Assembly: GCA_017465825.1 (NCBI GenBank)
Contig: JAFTVI010000017.1
Span: forward strand, 100,913-164,912
Reading direction: 5' to 3'
Length of the DNA: 64,000 bases
Source: Clostridia bacterium
GTDB taxonomy: Bacteria > Bacillota > Clostridia > Oscillospirales > Acutalibacteraceae
Positions 18,745 to 27,800 of the stretch are shown piece after piece (position 1 is the stretch's first letter; the number at the start of each line of letters is the position of its first letter). A program made the translations under genes and the position numbers. Below the pieces are notes generated by a model, which was given only the letters and a program-made list of their open reading frames with translations, was not told where the DNA came from and made no database searches.

Positions 18745-19545
18745 TTATTTATCAAGTTCGGAATGAGAAGAATTTACAACGGATTCAATATCAACATCTA
18801 TGCTCTCATTATTGCATTTCTTTAAGTGGATAAGGTATTCAATATTACCTTCGGGACCTTTTATGGGGGAATAATCAAGACCTAAAACGCTGTAGCCGTT
18901 ATCTTTTGCAAAATCGTAAATCTTTTTTATCACTTCGATATGAACGGATTTATCGCGCACAACACCTTTTTTACCGACCTTTTCTCTGCCTGCCTCAAAT
19001 TGCGGTTTTATAAGACAAACACATTCTCCGCCATTACGAAGGAGATTGTATGCCGCAGGAAGCACAAGACAAAGTGAAATAAACGAAACGTCAACCGAGA
19101 AAAAGTCTATTTCATCTGCTACCTGTTCTTTTGTAACGTAACGGATGTTTGTTCTTTCAAGATTGACAACTCTTGAATCACTGCGTAACTTCCAGGCAAG
19201 CTGACCGTAGCCGACATCGACACTGTATACCTTTTTTGCACCGTTCTGAAGCATACAGTCAGTAAATCCGCCTGTAGAAGCACCGATGTCCATACAGATT
19301 TTATCGTTAAGGTCAATCGGAAAAACAGACATAGCCTTTTTTAATTTGTGACCGCCTCTGCTGACAAATTCACTTGTGCCTCTTACTTCAATAGTATCTT
19401 TTTCTGTAACCGTAGTGCCAGCCTTTGTGGCTTTCATACCGTTTACATACACCTGACCTGCCATAATAAAAGCTTTTGCCTTTTCACGGCTTTCGGTCAG
19501 TCCCAAATCAAATATCCTTGCATCAAGACGGATTTTATCGCTCAT
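18745..19545 (-). CDS. tlyA: TlyA family rRNA 2'-O-methyltransferase
   Basis: A 266-residue protein with an N-terminal S4 domain (RLDARIFDLGLTESREKAKAFIMAGQVYVNG pattern) and a C-terminal FtsJ-like Rossmann methyltransferase (DIGASTGGFTDCMLQNGAKKV, then VDVSFISL). TlyA proteins methylate 16S/23S rRNA and some have been called hemolysins. I chose the ATG at 19545 because CGGAGG lies 9 bases upstream; the open frame runs on to 19590 without such a site. It overlaps the dxs 3' end by 11 bp. Confidence 0.93.
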   Translation of the reverse strand: MSDKIRLDARIFDLGLTESREKAKAFIMAGQVYVNGMKATKAGTTVTEKDTIEVRGTSEFVSRGGHKLKKAMSVFPIDLNDKICMDIGASTGGFTDCMLQNGAKKVYSVDVGYGQLAWKLRSDSRVVNLERTNIRYVTKEQVADEIDFFSVDVSFISLCLVLPAAYNLLRNGGECVCLIKPQFEAGREKVGKKGVVRDKSVHIEVIKKIYDFAKDNGYSVLGLDYSPIKGPEGNIEYLIHLKKCNNESIDVDIESVVNSSHSELDK

Positions 19546-21409
19546 TTGTTGTAACCTCCGTAATAAATTCCGCCATTGATTTTTCATCAAAGCCGTATTC
19601 CTTTAAAAGAATTTTATCTGTTGCGTGATGAACGAACTCATTCTCAACAGCTTTTATAAGATATCTGCCTTTATAACTTAAATCAGTAAGCATCATATTG
19701 AAAATCTGTGCAACGCCACCATTAAGCTCCCCTTCTTCATAAAACACAACCGTTTTACAATTGAGGACATTATTCACAGCCTGCTTATTGACAGGCTTGA
19801 TTTTATTCAGTTTGATAACTTTGATATTGATATTATTTGCGGCAAGAATTCCTTTTGCCTTTGCGGCGGCATCGAAAAGTCTGCCGTATGTTACTATTGC
19901 AACATCTGCATTATTATCTCCGTAAACGTCATAATCATTACCCGAAGGAGTGAAGTCAGAGGGAATTTCAGGCTCTGCGCCTTTGAACATCCTTACAGCA
20001 ACAACAGCAGGGTCGTGATAAAGCGCTTTTACAAAGGCGTTGTTCATTTCGGCATAGTATGTGGGAGAATATACGGTAATGCCCGGAATTGTGTTTAAAA
20101 ACGGCACATCAAGCAGTCCGTGATGTGTTTCGCCGTCACCTGTAACAAAGCCTGCTCGGTCAATTGCAATTATCATTTTTAGCTTCTGCAAAGCCGCATC
20201 GTGCACAAGCTGGTCGTAGCTTCGCTGCAAAAATGCAGAATATACTGCAAATACAGGCAACATACCGCCCTTTGCAAGGCCGCCGCAAAAGGTAACTGCG
20301 TGCTCCTCTGCAATACCTACATCGAAAAATCTGTCAGGAAACTGATGTTCAAAATCGTGCAGACCCGTTCCCAGGGACATTGCCGCAGTGACAGCGCAAA
20401 CTCTTTTATCGTTGCCGGCAAAATGGCACATAAGCTTACCGAATTCATTGGAAAACGATGTGCCCGTTGCGTGAAACTCACCTGTATCTATGTCAAATTT
20501 TGAAATACCGTGAAATACACTCGGTTCAAGCTCAGCAAAGTTATAGCCTTTGCCCTTGGTTGTCTTTATATGGAGCAGAATCGGATAATTTGCTCCTTTT
20601 GCGGCTTCAAGAGCATCGGTGAGAATTTCGATATTATGACCGTCAATGGGCCCCATATATCGGAATCCCAGATCCTCAAACATTGTACTTGATTTATACA
20701 ATGCTCTTTTTACGCTTGTTTTAAGCTTGAATATTGAATTTGACAGCTTTACGCCCACAAGAGGAATTCTGTTGATAATGCGTTCAGTTCTGTCCTTCAT
20801 TCTGAAATATGACGGACGCGCCTTGATTACAGCGAGATGTGTAGCAAGAGAGCCTACATTTTTTGAAATAGACATATCGTTATCATTAAGAATAACAATA
20901 AGCCTTGAACGCTCTCTGCCTGCGTTATTGAGTGCCTCATAAACCATACCGCCTGTAAATGCGCCATCACCGATAACGGCAATAGCGGAATTTTTGTTGC
21001 CTTTTAATTTATTTGCACTTGCAATGCCGTAAGCTGCAGAAATAGATGTACTGCTGTGTCCTGAAAAGAATGTATCGTGATTGCTTTCATCGGGAGATGA
21101 AAAACCTGAAAGACCGCCGTACTGACGAAGAGTTGAAAATTTATCGTATCTGCCGGTAAGAAGCTTATGAACATATACCTGATGTCCTACATCCCATACA
21201 ATTTTGTCGTGAGGTGAATTAAACACCTTATGGAGAGCAATGGTAAGCTCAACAACACCTAAATTTGATGCAAGATGTCCGCCTGTCTCAGAAACGGTAT
21301 TTATAAGTGTCTGTCTTATTTCATCAGCAAGTTCATTAAGCTGGTCATCCGACAATTTTTTTATGTCTGTCGGTTTTTTTATATTAGATAATAATTTTAA
21401 ATCATCCAT
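19535..21409 (-). CDS. dxs: 1-deoxy-D-xylulose-5-phosphate synthase
   Basis: Thiamine-diphosphate enzyme of 624 residues that condenses pyruvate and glyceraldehyde 3-phosphate, the first step of the MEP isoprenoid pathway. The ThDP motif GDGAFTGGMVYEALNNAG (about 150-167) and transketolase segments (VGIAEEHAVTFCGG, DRAGFVTGDGETHHG) are intact. It follows ispA by 13 bp, so isoprenoid precursor and chain synthesis are linked in one operon. Confidence 0.98.
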   Translation of the reverse strand: MDDLKLLSNIKKPTDIKKLSDDQLNELADEIRQTLINTVSETGGHLASNLGVVELTIALHKVFNSPHDKIVWDVGHQVYVHKLLTGRYDKFSTLRQYGGLSGFSSPDESNHDTFFSGHSSTSISAAYGIASANKLKGNKNSAIAVIGDGAFTGGMVYEALNNAGRERSRLIVILNDNDMSISKNVGSLATHLAVIKARPSYFRMKDRTERIINRIPLVGVKLSNSIFKLKTSVKRALYKSSTMFEDLGFRYMGPIDGHNIEILTDALEAAKGANYPILLHIKTTKGKGYNFAELEPSVFHGISKFDIDTGEFHATGTSFSNEFGKLMCHFAGNDKRVCAVTAAMSLGTGLHDFEHQFPDRFFDVGIAEEHAVTFCGGLAKGGMLPVFAVYSAFLQRSYDQLVHDAALQKLKMIIAIDRAGFVTGDGETHHGLLDVPFLNTIPGITVYSPTYYAEMNNAFVKALYHDPAVVAVRMFKGAEPEIPSDFTPSGNDYDVYGDNNADVAIVTYGRLFDAAAKAKGILAANNINIKVIKLNKIKPVNKQAVNNVLNCKTVVFYEEGELNGGVAQIFNMMLTDLSYKGRYLIKAVENEFVHHATDKILLKEYGFDEKSMAEFITEVTTNER

Positions 21410-21422
21410 TTTATCACCGGAA

Positions 21423-22274
21423 TTATGACTGTCTGTTCAGAAGGCTGACAGTAAAATCGCGTAGATTTGCGGTGTCGCCGTCAAGTTTGCTGAGAGAATT
21501 CAGAGCGTCATTTGTATATTTGTCTGCCATTTTCTTTGCATTCTCAATACCGAGAAGTGAAACATAAGTGGATTTACCTGAAACAACATCGCTGTTACTT
21601 TCACCTTCAAGATAATCGAGAATGTCATCAATAATCTGGAATGCCAGACCAAGATTTTCTGCAAATTCTACGGCAACGGGGATGTTATCGTATCTGTCAG
21701 CGGCAATACAACCGAGTACGCAAGCAGATTTGATAAGTGCGGCAGTTTTGAGCTTATCCATAATGAACAGTTCATCAATGCCTAATTCTTTATCTTCACC
21801 TGCAAGGTCTACTACCTGACCGCCGATCATTCCGTTAACACCTGCATAATCGGCAAGCTCTTTTACTGCATAGGCAATCTGTTTTGCATCAAACTGCGAA
21901 TTTGCAATACAGGAAAATGCGTGTGTGAGAAGAGCATCGCCGGCAAGCAGAGCATTCGCTTCGCCGAATTTAATATGTGACGAGGGTTTACCTCTGCGCA
22001 TATCATCGTTGTCCATACAGGGCAAATCATCGTGAATAAGTGAGTATGTGTGAATGAACTCAACTGCGGCGGCAAAAGGAATAGCAGAAATACTGACACC
22101 TCCGCAAACTCTTGCAAACTCCATTGTAAGTACGGGGCGCACACGCTTTCCGCCTGCTTCAAGGGAGTATTTCATTGCATCTTCAATCAGTTTATATGTT
22201 TCACCGGCTTTCGGTACAAAGCTCATAACAGCTTCTTCAAAAGCCAATCTGTGTTGTTCCATAATATTTTTCAT
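21423..22274 (-). CDS. ispA: geranylgeranyl/farnesyl diphosphate synthase
   Basis: Short-chain trans-prenyl transferase of 283 residues. The first aspartate-rich motif is DDLPCMDNDDMRRG and the second is DDILD (LAFQIIDDILDY). GGKRVRP binds the diphosphate of the homoallylic substrate. I place the start at 22274 (MKNIMEQHRLAFEE) with AAGG before it; the frame extends to 22328 inside xseB. The xseA-xseB-ispA-dxs order is the classic Firmicute arrangement. Exact product length (C15 or C20) is not provable here. Confidence 0.95.
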   Translation of the reverse strand: MKNIMEQHRLAFEEAVMSFVPKAGETYKLIEDAMKYSLEAGGKRVRPVLTMEFARVCGGVSISAIPFAAAVEFIHTYSLIHDDLPCMDNDDMRRGKPSSHIKFGEANALLAGDALLTHAFSCIANSQFDAKQIAYAVKELADYAGVNGMIGGQVVDLAGEDKELGIDELFIMDKLKTAALIKSACVLGCIAADRYDNIPVAVEFAENLGLAFQIIDDILDYLEGESNSDVVSGKSTYVSLLGIENAKKMADKYTNDALNSLSKLDGDTANLRDFTVSLLNRQS

Positions 22275-22284
22275 ATCATTAACC

Positions 22285-22470
22285 TTACTTCGCAGATATT
22301 TCAGATATTTTTGTTTTAGCATTGTCAAGCATTGCAGTACAGTAGCCTGACAGCTTTGTAGCTTCGTTATAAAGTTCTACTGTTTCTTCAAGAGACAGAC
22401 CGCCTTTTTCAAGCTTTACAATTGTTTTTTCAAGCTTTTTTACTGCCTGCTCATATGTCATATTTTCCAT
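22285..22470 (-). CDS. xseB: exodeoxyribonuclease VII small subunit
   Basis: A 61-residue two-helix protein (YEQAVKKLEKTIVKLEKGGLSLEETVELYNEA pattern) that forms the multimeric partner of XseA. Size and helix-turn-helix layout are typical. It starts 2 bp after xseA and has GGAGG upstream. Confidence 0.95.
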   Translation of the reverse strand: MENMTYEQAVKKLEKTIVKLEKGGLSLEETVELYNEATKLSGYCTAMLDNAKTKISEISAK

Positions 22471-22472
22471 AC

Positions 22473-23684
22473 TTATTCCTCCGTAATGATCTGAGTTACA
22501 TTACAATGTGCTTTACCGTCTGCAAAGGTGAGAGATAATTCATCCCCTACAGCAACAGCGGTAACAGAAGCTACCCTTTTACCGTTTGAATATACGGGAA
22601 TATAGCCTTTTTTCAGCAACTCATAAGGGTTCAAGAGCTTGAGTTTTTCACTTGCCACCTTAAGTTGTGAACTCTTTTCATCAATTATAAACTTTATAAC
22701 TGAATTGAGTCTTAAATTAAGAGTATTCAATTCATCAATTTGCTTTTCCAGCTTTTTCTTCGGGTCTAAAACTGCAAGTCTGAGATTGAGATTTAAAAGA
22801 TGCGACTCTCGTTCATCAAGATATTTCTCTATTGCATTGTCGGTTCTGTAAATCAAACCGTCATTAATCTGATATAGCTCTTCAATGTCGGGAACAGCCA
22901 ATTCTGCCGCCGCAGAAGGAGTTGGTGCTCTTAAATCAGCCGCAAAGTCGCAAAGTGTGAAATCTGTTTCGTGACCGATACCTGTAATTATCGGAATTGA
23001 TGAAGATGCAACCGTTCTGACAAGCTGTTCATCATTATAGCTCCATAAATCTTCAATGGAACCGCCGCCTCTGCAAAGAATGATAATATCTGCCGATTTT
23101 TTTGCGTTGATATGATTAAGCATTGCCATATTTTCCGATGCACAGTTGACACCTTGTGCCGCAACAGGACAGAGAATAAGTTCCGCAAGCGGATATCGTC
23201 TTGACAGGACATTGATTACATCCTGCACGGCTGCACCGACAGGCGATGTTACAACTGCAATTTTTTGCGGAAACTGCGGAATTGGCTTTTTTATTTCATC
23301 ATCAAATATACCTTCGGCTGTCAGCTTGTTTTTCAGCTGCTCAAATGCAAGCATTAATGCGCCTGCTCCTTCGGGCTCCATAGTATCAACATAAAGCTGA
23401 TATACACCGTCACGCTCAAAAACAGAAACCCGTCCTGTTGCATAAACGCGCATACCGTTCTCGGGGGTGAATTTAAGCTGTTGAGCATTTCTTGAGAACA
23501 TTACAGCTTTTACGGCAGATTCGGAATCTTTTAATGAAAAATAACAGTGCCCTGTTTTATAATGATTGACGAAATTTGAGATCTCACCTATCAGCAAAAC
23601 TTTGTTAAGTCTTTCGTCGGATTCAAATTTCATTTTTACATACATATTAAGCTGTGAAACTGTCAGAGCTCTTGATGTATTCAT
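22473..23684 (-). CDS. xseA: exodeoxyribonuclease VII large subunit
   Basis: A 403-residue nuclease subunit that degrades single-stranded DNA to oligonucleotides. An N-terminal OB-fold (KVLLIGEISNFVNHYKTGHCYFSLKD, about 25-50) is followed by the catalytic domain (VVTSPVGAAVQDVINVL, RGGGSIEDLWSYNDE, TGIGHETDFTLCDFAAD, APTPSAAAELA). The C-terminal part is shorter than in E. coli, as in other clostridia. Its start overlaps the preceding TsaD-like gene by 4 bp. Confidence 0.97.
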   Translation of the reverse strand: MNTSRALTVSQLNMYVKMKFESDERLNKVLLIGEISNFVNHYKTGHCYFSLKDSESAVKAVMFSRNAQQLKFTPENGMRVYATGRVSVFERDGVYQLYVDTMEPEGAGALMLAFEQLKNKLTAEGIFDDEIKKPIPQFPQKIAVVTSPVGAAVQDVINVLSRRYPLAELILCPVAAQGVNCASENMAMLNHINAKKSADIIILCRGGGSIEDLWSYNDEQLVRTVASSSIPIITGIGHETDFTLCDFAADLRAPTPSAAAELAVPDIEELYQINDGLIYRTDNAIEKYLDERESHLLNLNLRLAVLDPKKKLEKQIDELNTLNLRLNSVIKFIIDEKSSQLKVASEKLKLLNPYELLKKGYIPVYSNGKRVASVTAVAVGDELSLTFADGKAHCNVTQIITEE

Positions 23685-24622
23685 TTTCTTTTCTCCTTGA
23701 GATAAGTAAGATATGCTGTTCCTGCCGCATTGTCTGAGGAATAGTATGGCTCTGCAAAGAAGCCGCCGAATTCATTTGAAAGTGTTTTATTGATTATTGT
23801 GTTAGACATAACACCGCCTGCATACAACACGGGAATATCACCTGCACGTTTTAATGCAGATTCAGTCATTTTTTTAACTGCGGTACATATATAGCTTATG
23901 CAGTATTTTGCGATATCTTCTTTGCTTTCGCCTGCATCAAGCATCTGCCTGCATTTGTTTTCCACACCTGAAAAACTGCAGGAGCCGTCGCGCATAAAAG
24001 GTTGAATTTTATACTCTTTTTCACTTCTGAGTGACAGCTTATCAAGCTCAACACCGGCAGGAAACGGCAGACCAAGCATAACGCCTACGCGGTCAACAGC
24101 CTGTCCTGCTTTAAGGTCAAGTGATGACGCGAGCATTTCTATGCGGAAAATATCTGCATCGTCAGGTTCAACCAACAGCACATCCGTAGTACCGCCTGAC
24201 ACGTGAAAGGCAATAAATCTTTCGTTTACAAGCTGATGCTGCCCCGATGACCAGAGAGCGGCGGCAATATGACCCGCCTGGTGTGAAAATGCATATCTGT
24301 TTACATTGAGAGTTGCGGATATAACATTTGCATAGCCTTCACCAACCGAAAAGCATGGCATATATGAACCGCTGACATCTCTCGGTGCATATGATGCACC
24401 GACTGCAGTTATGTTGTCGGCGAATTGTGAACAAAGCTCTGCCAACAGCGGCGGAAGGTTTTTTGTATGATGAAAAACTGCATCCGACTGTCGAAGTCCC
24501 AATTGACCGTCAGCTACGGGTAAAAGCTGTTTTTTTGAATAAAATATATCATTCTCTTCATCATAAACAGCACAGGAAGATGTGTAATTACTCGTATCAA
24601 TACCAAGATACATTTTATGCAT
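23681..24622 (-). CDS. TsaD/Kae1-like paralogue of unknown function
   Basis: A 313-residue ASKHA-fold protein related to TsaD. It opens with LGIDTSNYTSSCAVYD, where TsaD has ESSCDETA, and keeps an H-x3-H metal site (HQAGH), a SGGTTD loop and YAGGVMSN. It lacks the DE of the TsaD N-terminal signature, so substrate handling probably differs. A canonical TsaD is encoded at 60-1076. The gene lies between nusB and xseA with 8- and 4-bp overlaps, a position where clostridia often carry such a copy. Two possible starts exist (24622 and 24613); GAGG is closer to the first. Confidence 0.85.
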   Translation of the reverse strand: MHKMYLGIDTSNYTSSCAVYDEENDIFYSKKQLLPVADGQLGLRQSDAVFHHTKNLPPLLAELCSQFADNITAVGASYAPRDVSGSYMPCFSVGEGYANVISATLNVNRYAFSHQAGHIAAALWSSGQHQLVNERFIAFHVSGGTTDVLLVEPDDADIFRIEMLASSLDLKAGQAVDRVGVMLGLPFPAGVELDKLSLRSEKEYKIQPFMRDGSCSFSGVENKCRQMLDAGESKEDIAKYCISYICTAVKKMTESALKRAGDIPVLYAGGVMSNTIINKTLSNEFGGFFAEPYYSSDNAAGTAYLTYLKEKRK

Positions 24623-25037
24623 TTTCCTCTGCCTGAGCTTTTAATTTCTTTGCAACGCTTGACAAAAGTCCGTTTACAAAACGTGCATCAGTTTCAGGTG
24701 CATATTTTTTAGCCAATTCAACAGCCTCATTAATTGATACGGATACGGGAACATCATCAAACTGCGTCATTTCACATATTGCCATACGAAGAATAGCCAA
24801 TGCAACCTTTGATATCCTGCTGATACGCCAGCCAGCTCTGAGATTTTCAACTATAATTTTATCAAGAGCCTCAATATCTGCAAAAACAGCCTCACTGAGT
24901 CTTTTTGCAAACTTGTCTGTTTCAAACAGTTCAGCCTCTTTTGCTGCAGCCGCAATTTCATCAACAGTTGATTCCGAATTAAACTCTTTTTCAAAGACAA
25001 TTACAAAAGCCTGTTCTCTTGCTTCACTTCTTTTCAT
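24615..25037 (-). CDS. nusB: transcription antitermination factor NusB
   Basis: A 140-residue all-helical protein that pairs with NusE (S10) on boxA RNA. RSEAREQAFVIVFEKEF at the N-terminus and NEAVELAKKYAPETDARFVNGLLSSVAKK at the C-terminus are the family hallmarks. CGGAGG precedes the ATG. It is the first gene after spoIIIAH and has its own promoter with a 9-bp hairpin in the leader, so it can be expressed outside sporulation. Confidence 0.95.
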   Translation of the reverse strand: MKRSEAREQAFVIVFEKEFNSESTVDEIAAAAKEAELFETDKFAKRLSEAVFADIEALDKIIVENLRAGWRISRISKVALAILRMAICEMTQFDDVPVSVSINEAVELAKKYAPETDARFVNGLLSSVAKKLKAQAEENA

Positions 25038-25064
25038 AAATCTGACCTCCGGATAACGCCAATC

Positions 25065-25086
25065 AGCCTTCGGTTTTCCGAAGGCT
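25065..25086. promoter_or_regulatory. leader hairpin upstream of nusB
   Basis: Perfect 9-bp arms AGCCTTCGG and CCGAAGGCT with a 4-nt loop, between the nusB promoter and its ribosome binding site. On the minus strand no T-run follows, so it is not a standard terminator for spoIIIAH. On the plus strand TTAAATTTTAA follows, but no plus-strand gene ends here. Confidence 0.5.
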
Positions 25087-25100
25087 TAAATTTTAATACA

Positions 25101-25128
25101 ATTATAGCATAAAATAAAAAATATACAA
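25101..25128 (-). promoter_or_regulatory. internal vegetative promoter for the nusB-tyrS run
   Basis: Minus strand TTGTAT (25128-25123), 16-bp spacer, TATAAT (25106-25101). It abuts the 3' end of spoIIIAH and would let nusB and the downstream housekeeping genes be transcribed independently of the sporulation genes. Confidence 0.65.
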
Positions 25129-25677
25129 CTATTTTGCGGCAATTATTGAAATTTTTTCTTGTGAAAAATCTGTATTATTTATAACAATCTCCTTAATTTG
25201 CAGAATAGTATCGTCAGAAACGGACAGTTCATCTATGATAACTTCCACGCCGCTGTCGGATATTACAGCCACACAACCGCTTCCCGTTTTTGCTTCAACA
25301 AGATTTTCGATATTTGTTTGCTCAATTTTACGCTGTGACATAACTGCAATTGCGTCAGTCGCATTTTTAACGGAATCAGCATCTGCCTCACTGCTGTTCA
25401 CGATCTCTTTGAGAGTAGCTACAGCTTCGTCATACGAATTATCTCTTGACAGCTTTGCCGAGGCAAAATATTCATCGCTTACTTCGGATGAGTTAACGTA
25501 AATTGCATCGCCGAGATTCTGTGAATCAACATTATCTGAGTCTATATCTGACTCCCCCATTACCTGACTGATATTTGCATCCGGTGTTGCAAGGTACCAG
25601 TTTGCAAGAACGGCAACACCTAAAATAAGTACAAGTGACGCTAAAACCGCGTGTTTTTTTCTTGTGGTAATTTTCAT
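25129..25677 (-). CDS. spoIIIAH: stage III sporulation protein AH
   Basis: A 182-residue membrane-anchored protein with one N-terminal transmembrane segment (HAVLASLVLILGVAVLANWYL, about 9-29) and an extracytoplasmic YscJ/FliF-like ring domain in the C-terminal 90 residues. SpoIIIAH on the mother-cell side binds SpoIIQ to build the feeding-tube channel to the forespore. Last gene of the spoIIIA operon. Confidence 0.93.
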   Translation of the reverse strand: MKITTRKKHAVLASLVLILGVAVLANWYLATPDANISQVMGESDIDSDNVDSQNLGDAIYVNSSEVSDEYFASAKLSRDNSYDEAVATLKEIVNSSEADADSVKNATDAIAVMSQRKIEQTNIENLVEAKTGSGCVAVISDSGVEVIIDELSVSDDTILQIKEIVINNTDFSQEKISIIAAK

Positions 25678-25697
25678 TATAATTTCTCCCTGTTATA

Positions 25698-26237
25698 TCA
25701 TTTTGAGTTTTTTGACCCTACATAAACCCTGTCGGAGCCTATTCCGAAAAGGCTTGTCACCAGCTGTGTTATTTCTGACTTTATAACAGCACTTCCCCCT
25801 CCCTCGCAGATTACGGCAACACCCAATACCTCCGGACTGTTTATGCTCACAATCAAGCCTGAATCCGTGTCACCTGCATCATAGATGACGATTTCGCTTT
25901 CGAGCAAAGAGGAATCGGTGTCATTTTCTGATTTATCATTTTTTGCATAAACATATTCCCCTGCAGAAGCGACACTCACCATTACGGTTACGCTTCCTGC
26001 TCCATAAACCTGACTTATGGTATCACAGAGGCGTTCCTCAAGCCTTTTTTCTATCTGTTCAACAGTAATGCTTGTTTCGGTTTGTTCACTCTGAGTTTTA
26101 TCCTCATTAGTATTTATGCTGTCCTGTGCGGTAAAATTACTTATTGCAAGAAAAATAATACCGATAATTCCTGCAGCAATTATAAAAACAGTCTTTTTAT
26201 CTTTCTGAAGTTTATTATATATTTCTGCTGCTTTCAT
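25698..26237 (-). CDS. spoIIIAG: stage III sporulation protein AG
   Basis: A 179-residue protein with one transmembrane segment (VFIIAAGIIGIIFLAISNF, about 18-36) and a C-terminal ring-building domain (GAGSVTVMVSV, VLGVAVICEGGGS, LVTSLFGIGSDRVYV). It forms the large oligomeric ring of the SpoIIIA-SpoIIQ channel. Its start overlaps the end of spoIIIAF by 4 bp. Confidence 0.92.
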   Translation of the reverse strand: MKAAEIYNKLQKDKKTVFIIAAGIIGIIFLAISNFTAQDSINTNEDKTQSEQTETSITVEQIEKRLEERLCDTISQVYGAGSVTVMVSVASAGEYVYAKNDKSENDTDSSLLESEIVIYDAGDTDSGLIVSINSPEVLGVAVICEGGGSAVIKSEITQLVTSLFGIGSDRVYVGSKNSK

Positions 26238-26695
26238 TTGGTCTGCACCTCCGGGATTATGCCTGTAACTGAGCTGACAACAGATTTGATTGACTGAATA
26301 TTTAATGTATCTGCCTGTGAAATCGTTATAACAATTGCTGATAATTGATAGGTGTTATCTTCATTCTGCCAGAATGTATCAATATCATAATCTGCGGTAC
26401 ATACTGACTCGAGAGATTCTTCAATAGCACTCACAACTTCTGCTTCTGCAAGACTTTTAATATATGAGCCTAAATCATCGTCGTACGACTGAATGATATT
26501 CTCGCTGTAGTCAATATCTATGTCAGGAAAATCTGCATTAGAGAAAATGCTTACTGCAACCATCATCATAAAAAGTGAAAATGCAATATGTGCACTTTTT
26601 CGTATTTTTCCGTCAGGCAAAAGATAATACATTAATGCCGATGTAATGCACGATACGCAAAGCAGAATTGCCCAATGTTTAATGCTGTTCATCAT
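26234..26695 (-). CDS. spoIIIAF: stage III sporulation protein AF
   Basis: A 153-residue protein with two N-terminal transmembrane helices (about 6-25 and 30-50) and a C-terminal soluble ring-like domain (YQLSAIVITISQADTLNIQSIKSVVSSVTGI). Identity rests on topology and its fixed place between spoIIIAE and spoIIIAG. It starts 1 bp after the spoIIIAE stop. Confidence 0.88.
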   Translation of the reverse strand: MMNSIKHWAILLCVSCITSALMYYLLPDGKIRKSAHIAFSLFMMMVAVSIFSNADFPDIDIDYSENIIQSYDDDLGSYIKSLAEAEVVSAIEESLESVCTADYDIDTFWQNEDNTYQLSAIVITISQADTLNIQSIKSVVSSVTGIIPEVQTK

Positions 26696-26696
26696 T

Positions 26697-27800
26697 TTAT
26701 TTACTTCCCATTAAGATGACCATACCTGTTGAAACTATAAAAATATAAGCACAAAACAGAATAAGTGAAAGCATCATCGACACCGAAAATTTAAATGCTT
26801 GTATAACAGATTCGGTTTTTGGTTGAGCAAAAATACTGCATACATATGATGCAAGAGACAGGGACAAAGACCATAAAATAAGCTCACAAGCGGCAGGCAG
26901 AACTACAACTATAGTTATAATAATTCCAACAACACCCAATGTGCTTTTCATCAGTGAAACGGCGGCAATAATTGAGGACAAGCCTTCGCTCAGCGCGCCA
27001 CCCACAACGGGCACGGAGGAACCAAGTATAAACTGAACTCCCTTGACTGAAATTTTATCGGCACCCGACGAAAGAAGATTTTTTATACCTGAAATGCCCG
27101 TAAAAATCGCTGAACAGAAGCCTAAAATCATATTGACACCTTTTTTTACGGCAGATAAAATACTATCCCCTTTTACTGTCGGGTTGAATGTCAGACATAC
27201 TGCAATAACGGTAAACATCATAAGAACGGGTGTCAAAAAATCTGTACAAACAGCAGATACAATTTCGGCAGCATAGACTGTTACCGCATTATAGCTTACA
27301 GCAAGTTTGGGCGAACCCGAAAATGATGCGATTGCGGCAATAACGGGTACAAGAATTTTCATAAGATCCGACAAAGATGTCAATGAAATTACAGCATCGG
27401 AAATACTGTTCATCAAATCCGATAAAACTGTCAATGAACAAAAAATTACCGATATTCCCTCAAATATCATCAACAGACTGCTGTTCTGTATATAACAGGA
27501 GCAGACTGAAAATGCTATGATAAGTCCTGTTAGCGTAGTGAGTGTATGTAAAGGTTTTTTCAGACTGCCTTTAAAAATCCCGAACAGAAGATTGCTTATG
27601 TCACTCAGAGATATATTACTGAGCTCTTCAGCAGTAAATTGTTCCAAACCCAACTGCCCGAGAATAGATTCGGTTTCGTCATCAGCCCAATCAAGCACAT
27701 CCTCGATTACCTGTGAATAATATGCATCCTCCGCGTATGCCGAAGGTGAAAATATCAAAAAAGTCAGTATTATGCACGCCAAAATAGTTATATTCTTCAT
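26697..27800 (-). CDS. spoIIIAE: stage III sporulation protein AE
   Basis: A 367-residue polytopic protein with a cleavable-looking signal (LACIILTFLIFSPSAYAED, cut after AYA) and about six to eight further hydrophobic helices. Family segments include VPVIAAIASFSGSPKLA, GVQFILGSSVPVVGGALSEGLSS and VILFCAYIF-like C-terminal helices. It is the likely membrane core of the SpoIIIA apparatus. It overlaps spoIIIAD by 4 bp. Confidence 0.93.
   Translation of the reverse strand: MKNITILACIILTFLIFSPSAYAEDAYYSQVIEDVLDWADDETESILGQLGLEQFTAEELSNISLSDISNLLFGIFKGSLKKPLHTLTTLTGLIIAFSVCSCYIQNSSLLMIFEGISVIFCSLTVLSDLMNSISDAVISLTSLSDLMKILVPVIAAIASFSGSPKLAVSYNAVTVYAAEIVSAVCTDFLTPVLMMFTVIAVCLTFNPTVKGDSILSAVKKGVNMILGFCSAIFTGISGIKNLLSSGADKISVKGVQFILGSSVPVVGGALSEGLSSIIAAVSLMKSTLGVVGIIITIVVVLPAACELILWSLSLSLASYVCSIFAQPKTESVIQAFKFSVSMMLSLILFCAYIFIVSTGMVILMGSK

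Noticed and set aside
25065-25086. Terminator of the spoIIIA operon
   Set aside because: On the minus strand the hairpin is followed by GATTGGCG, not by T; it lies downstream of the nusB promoter.
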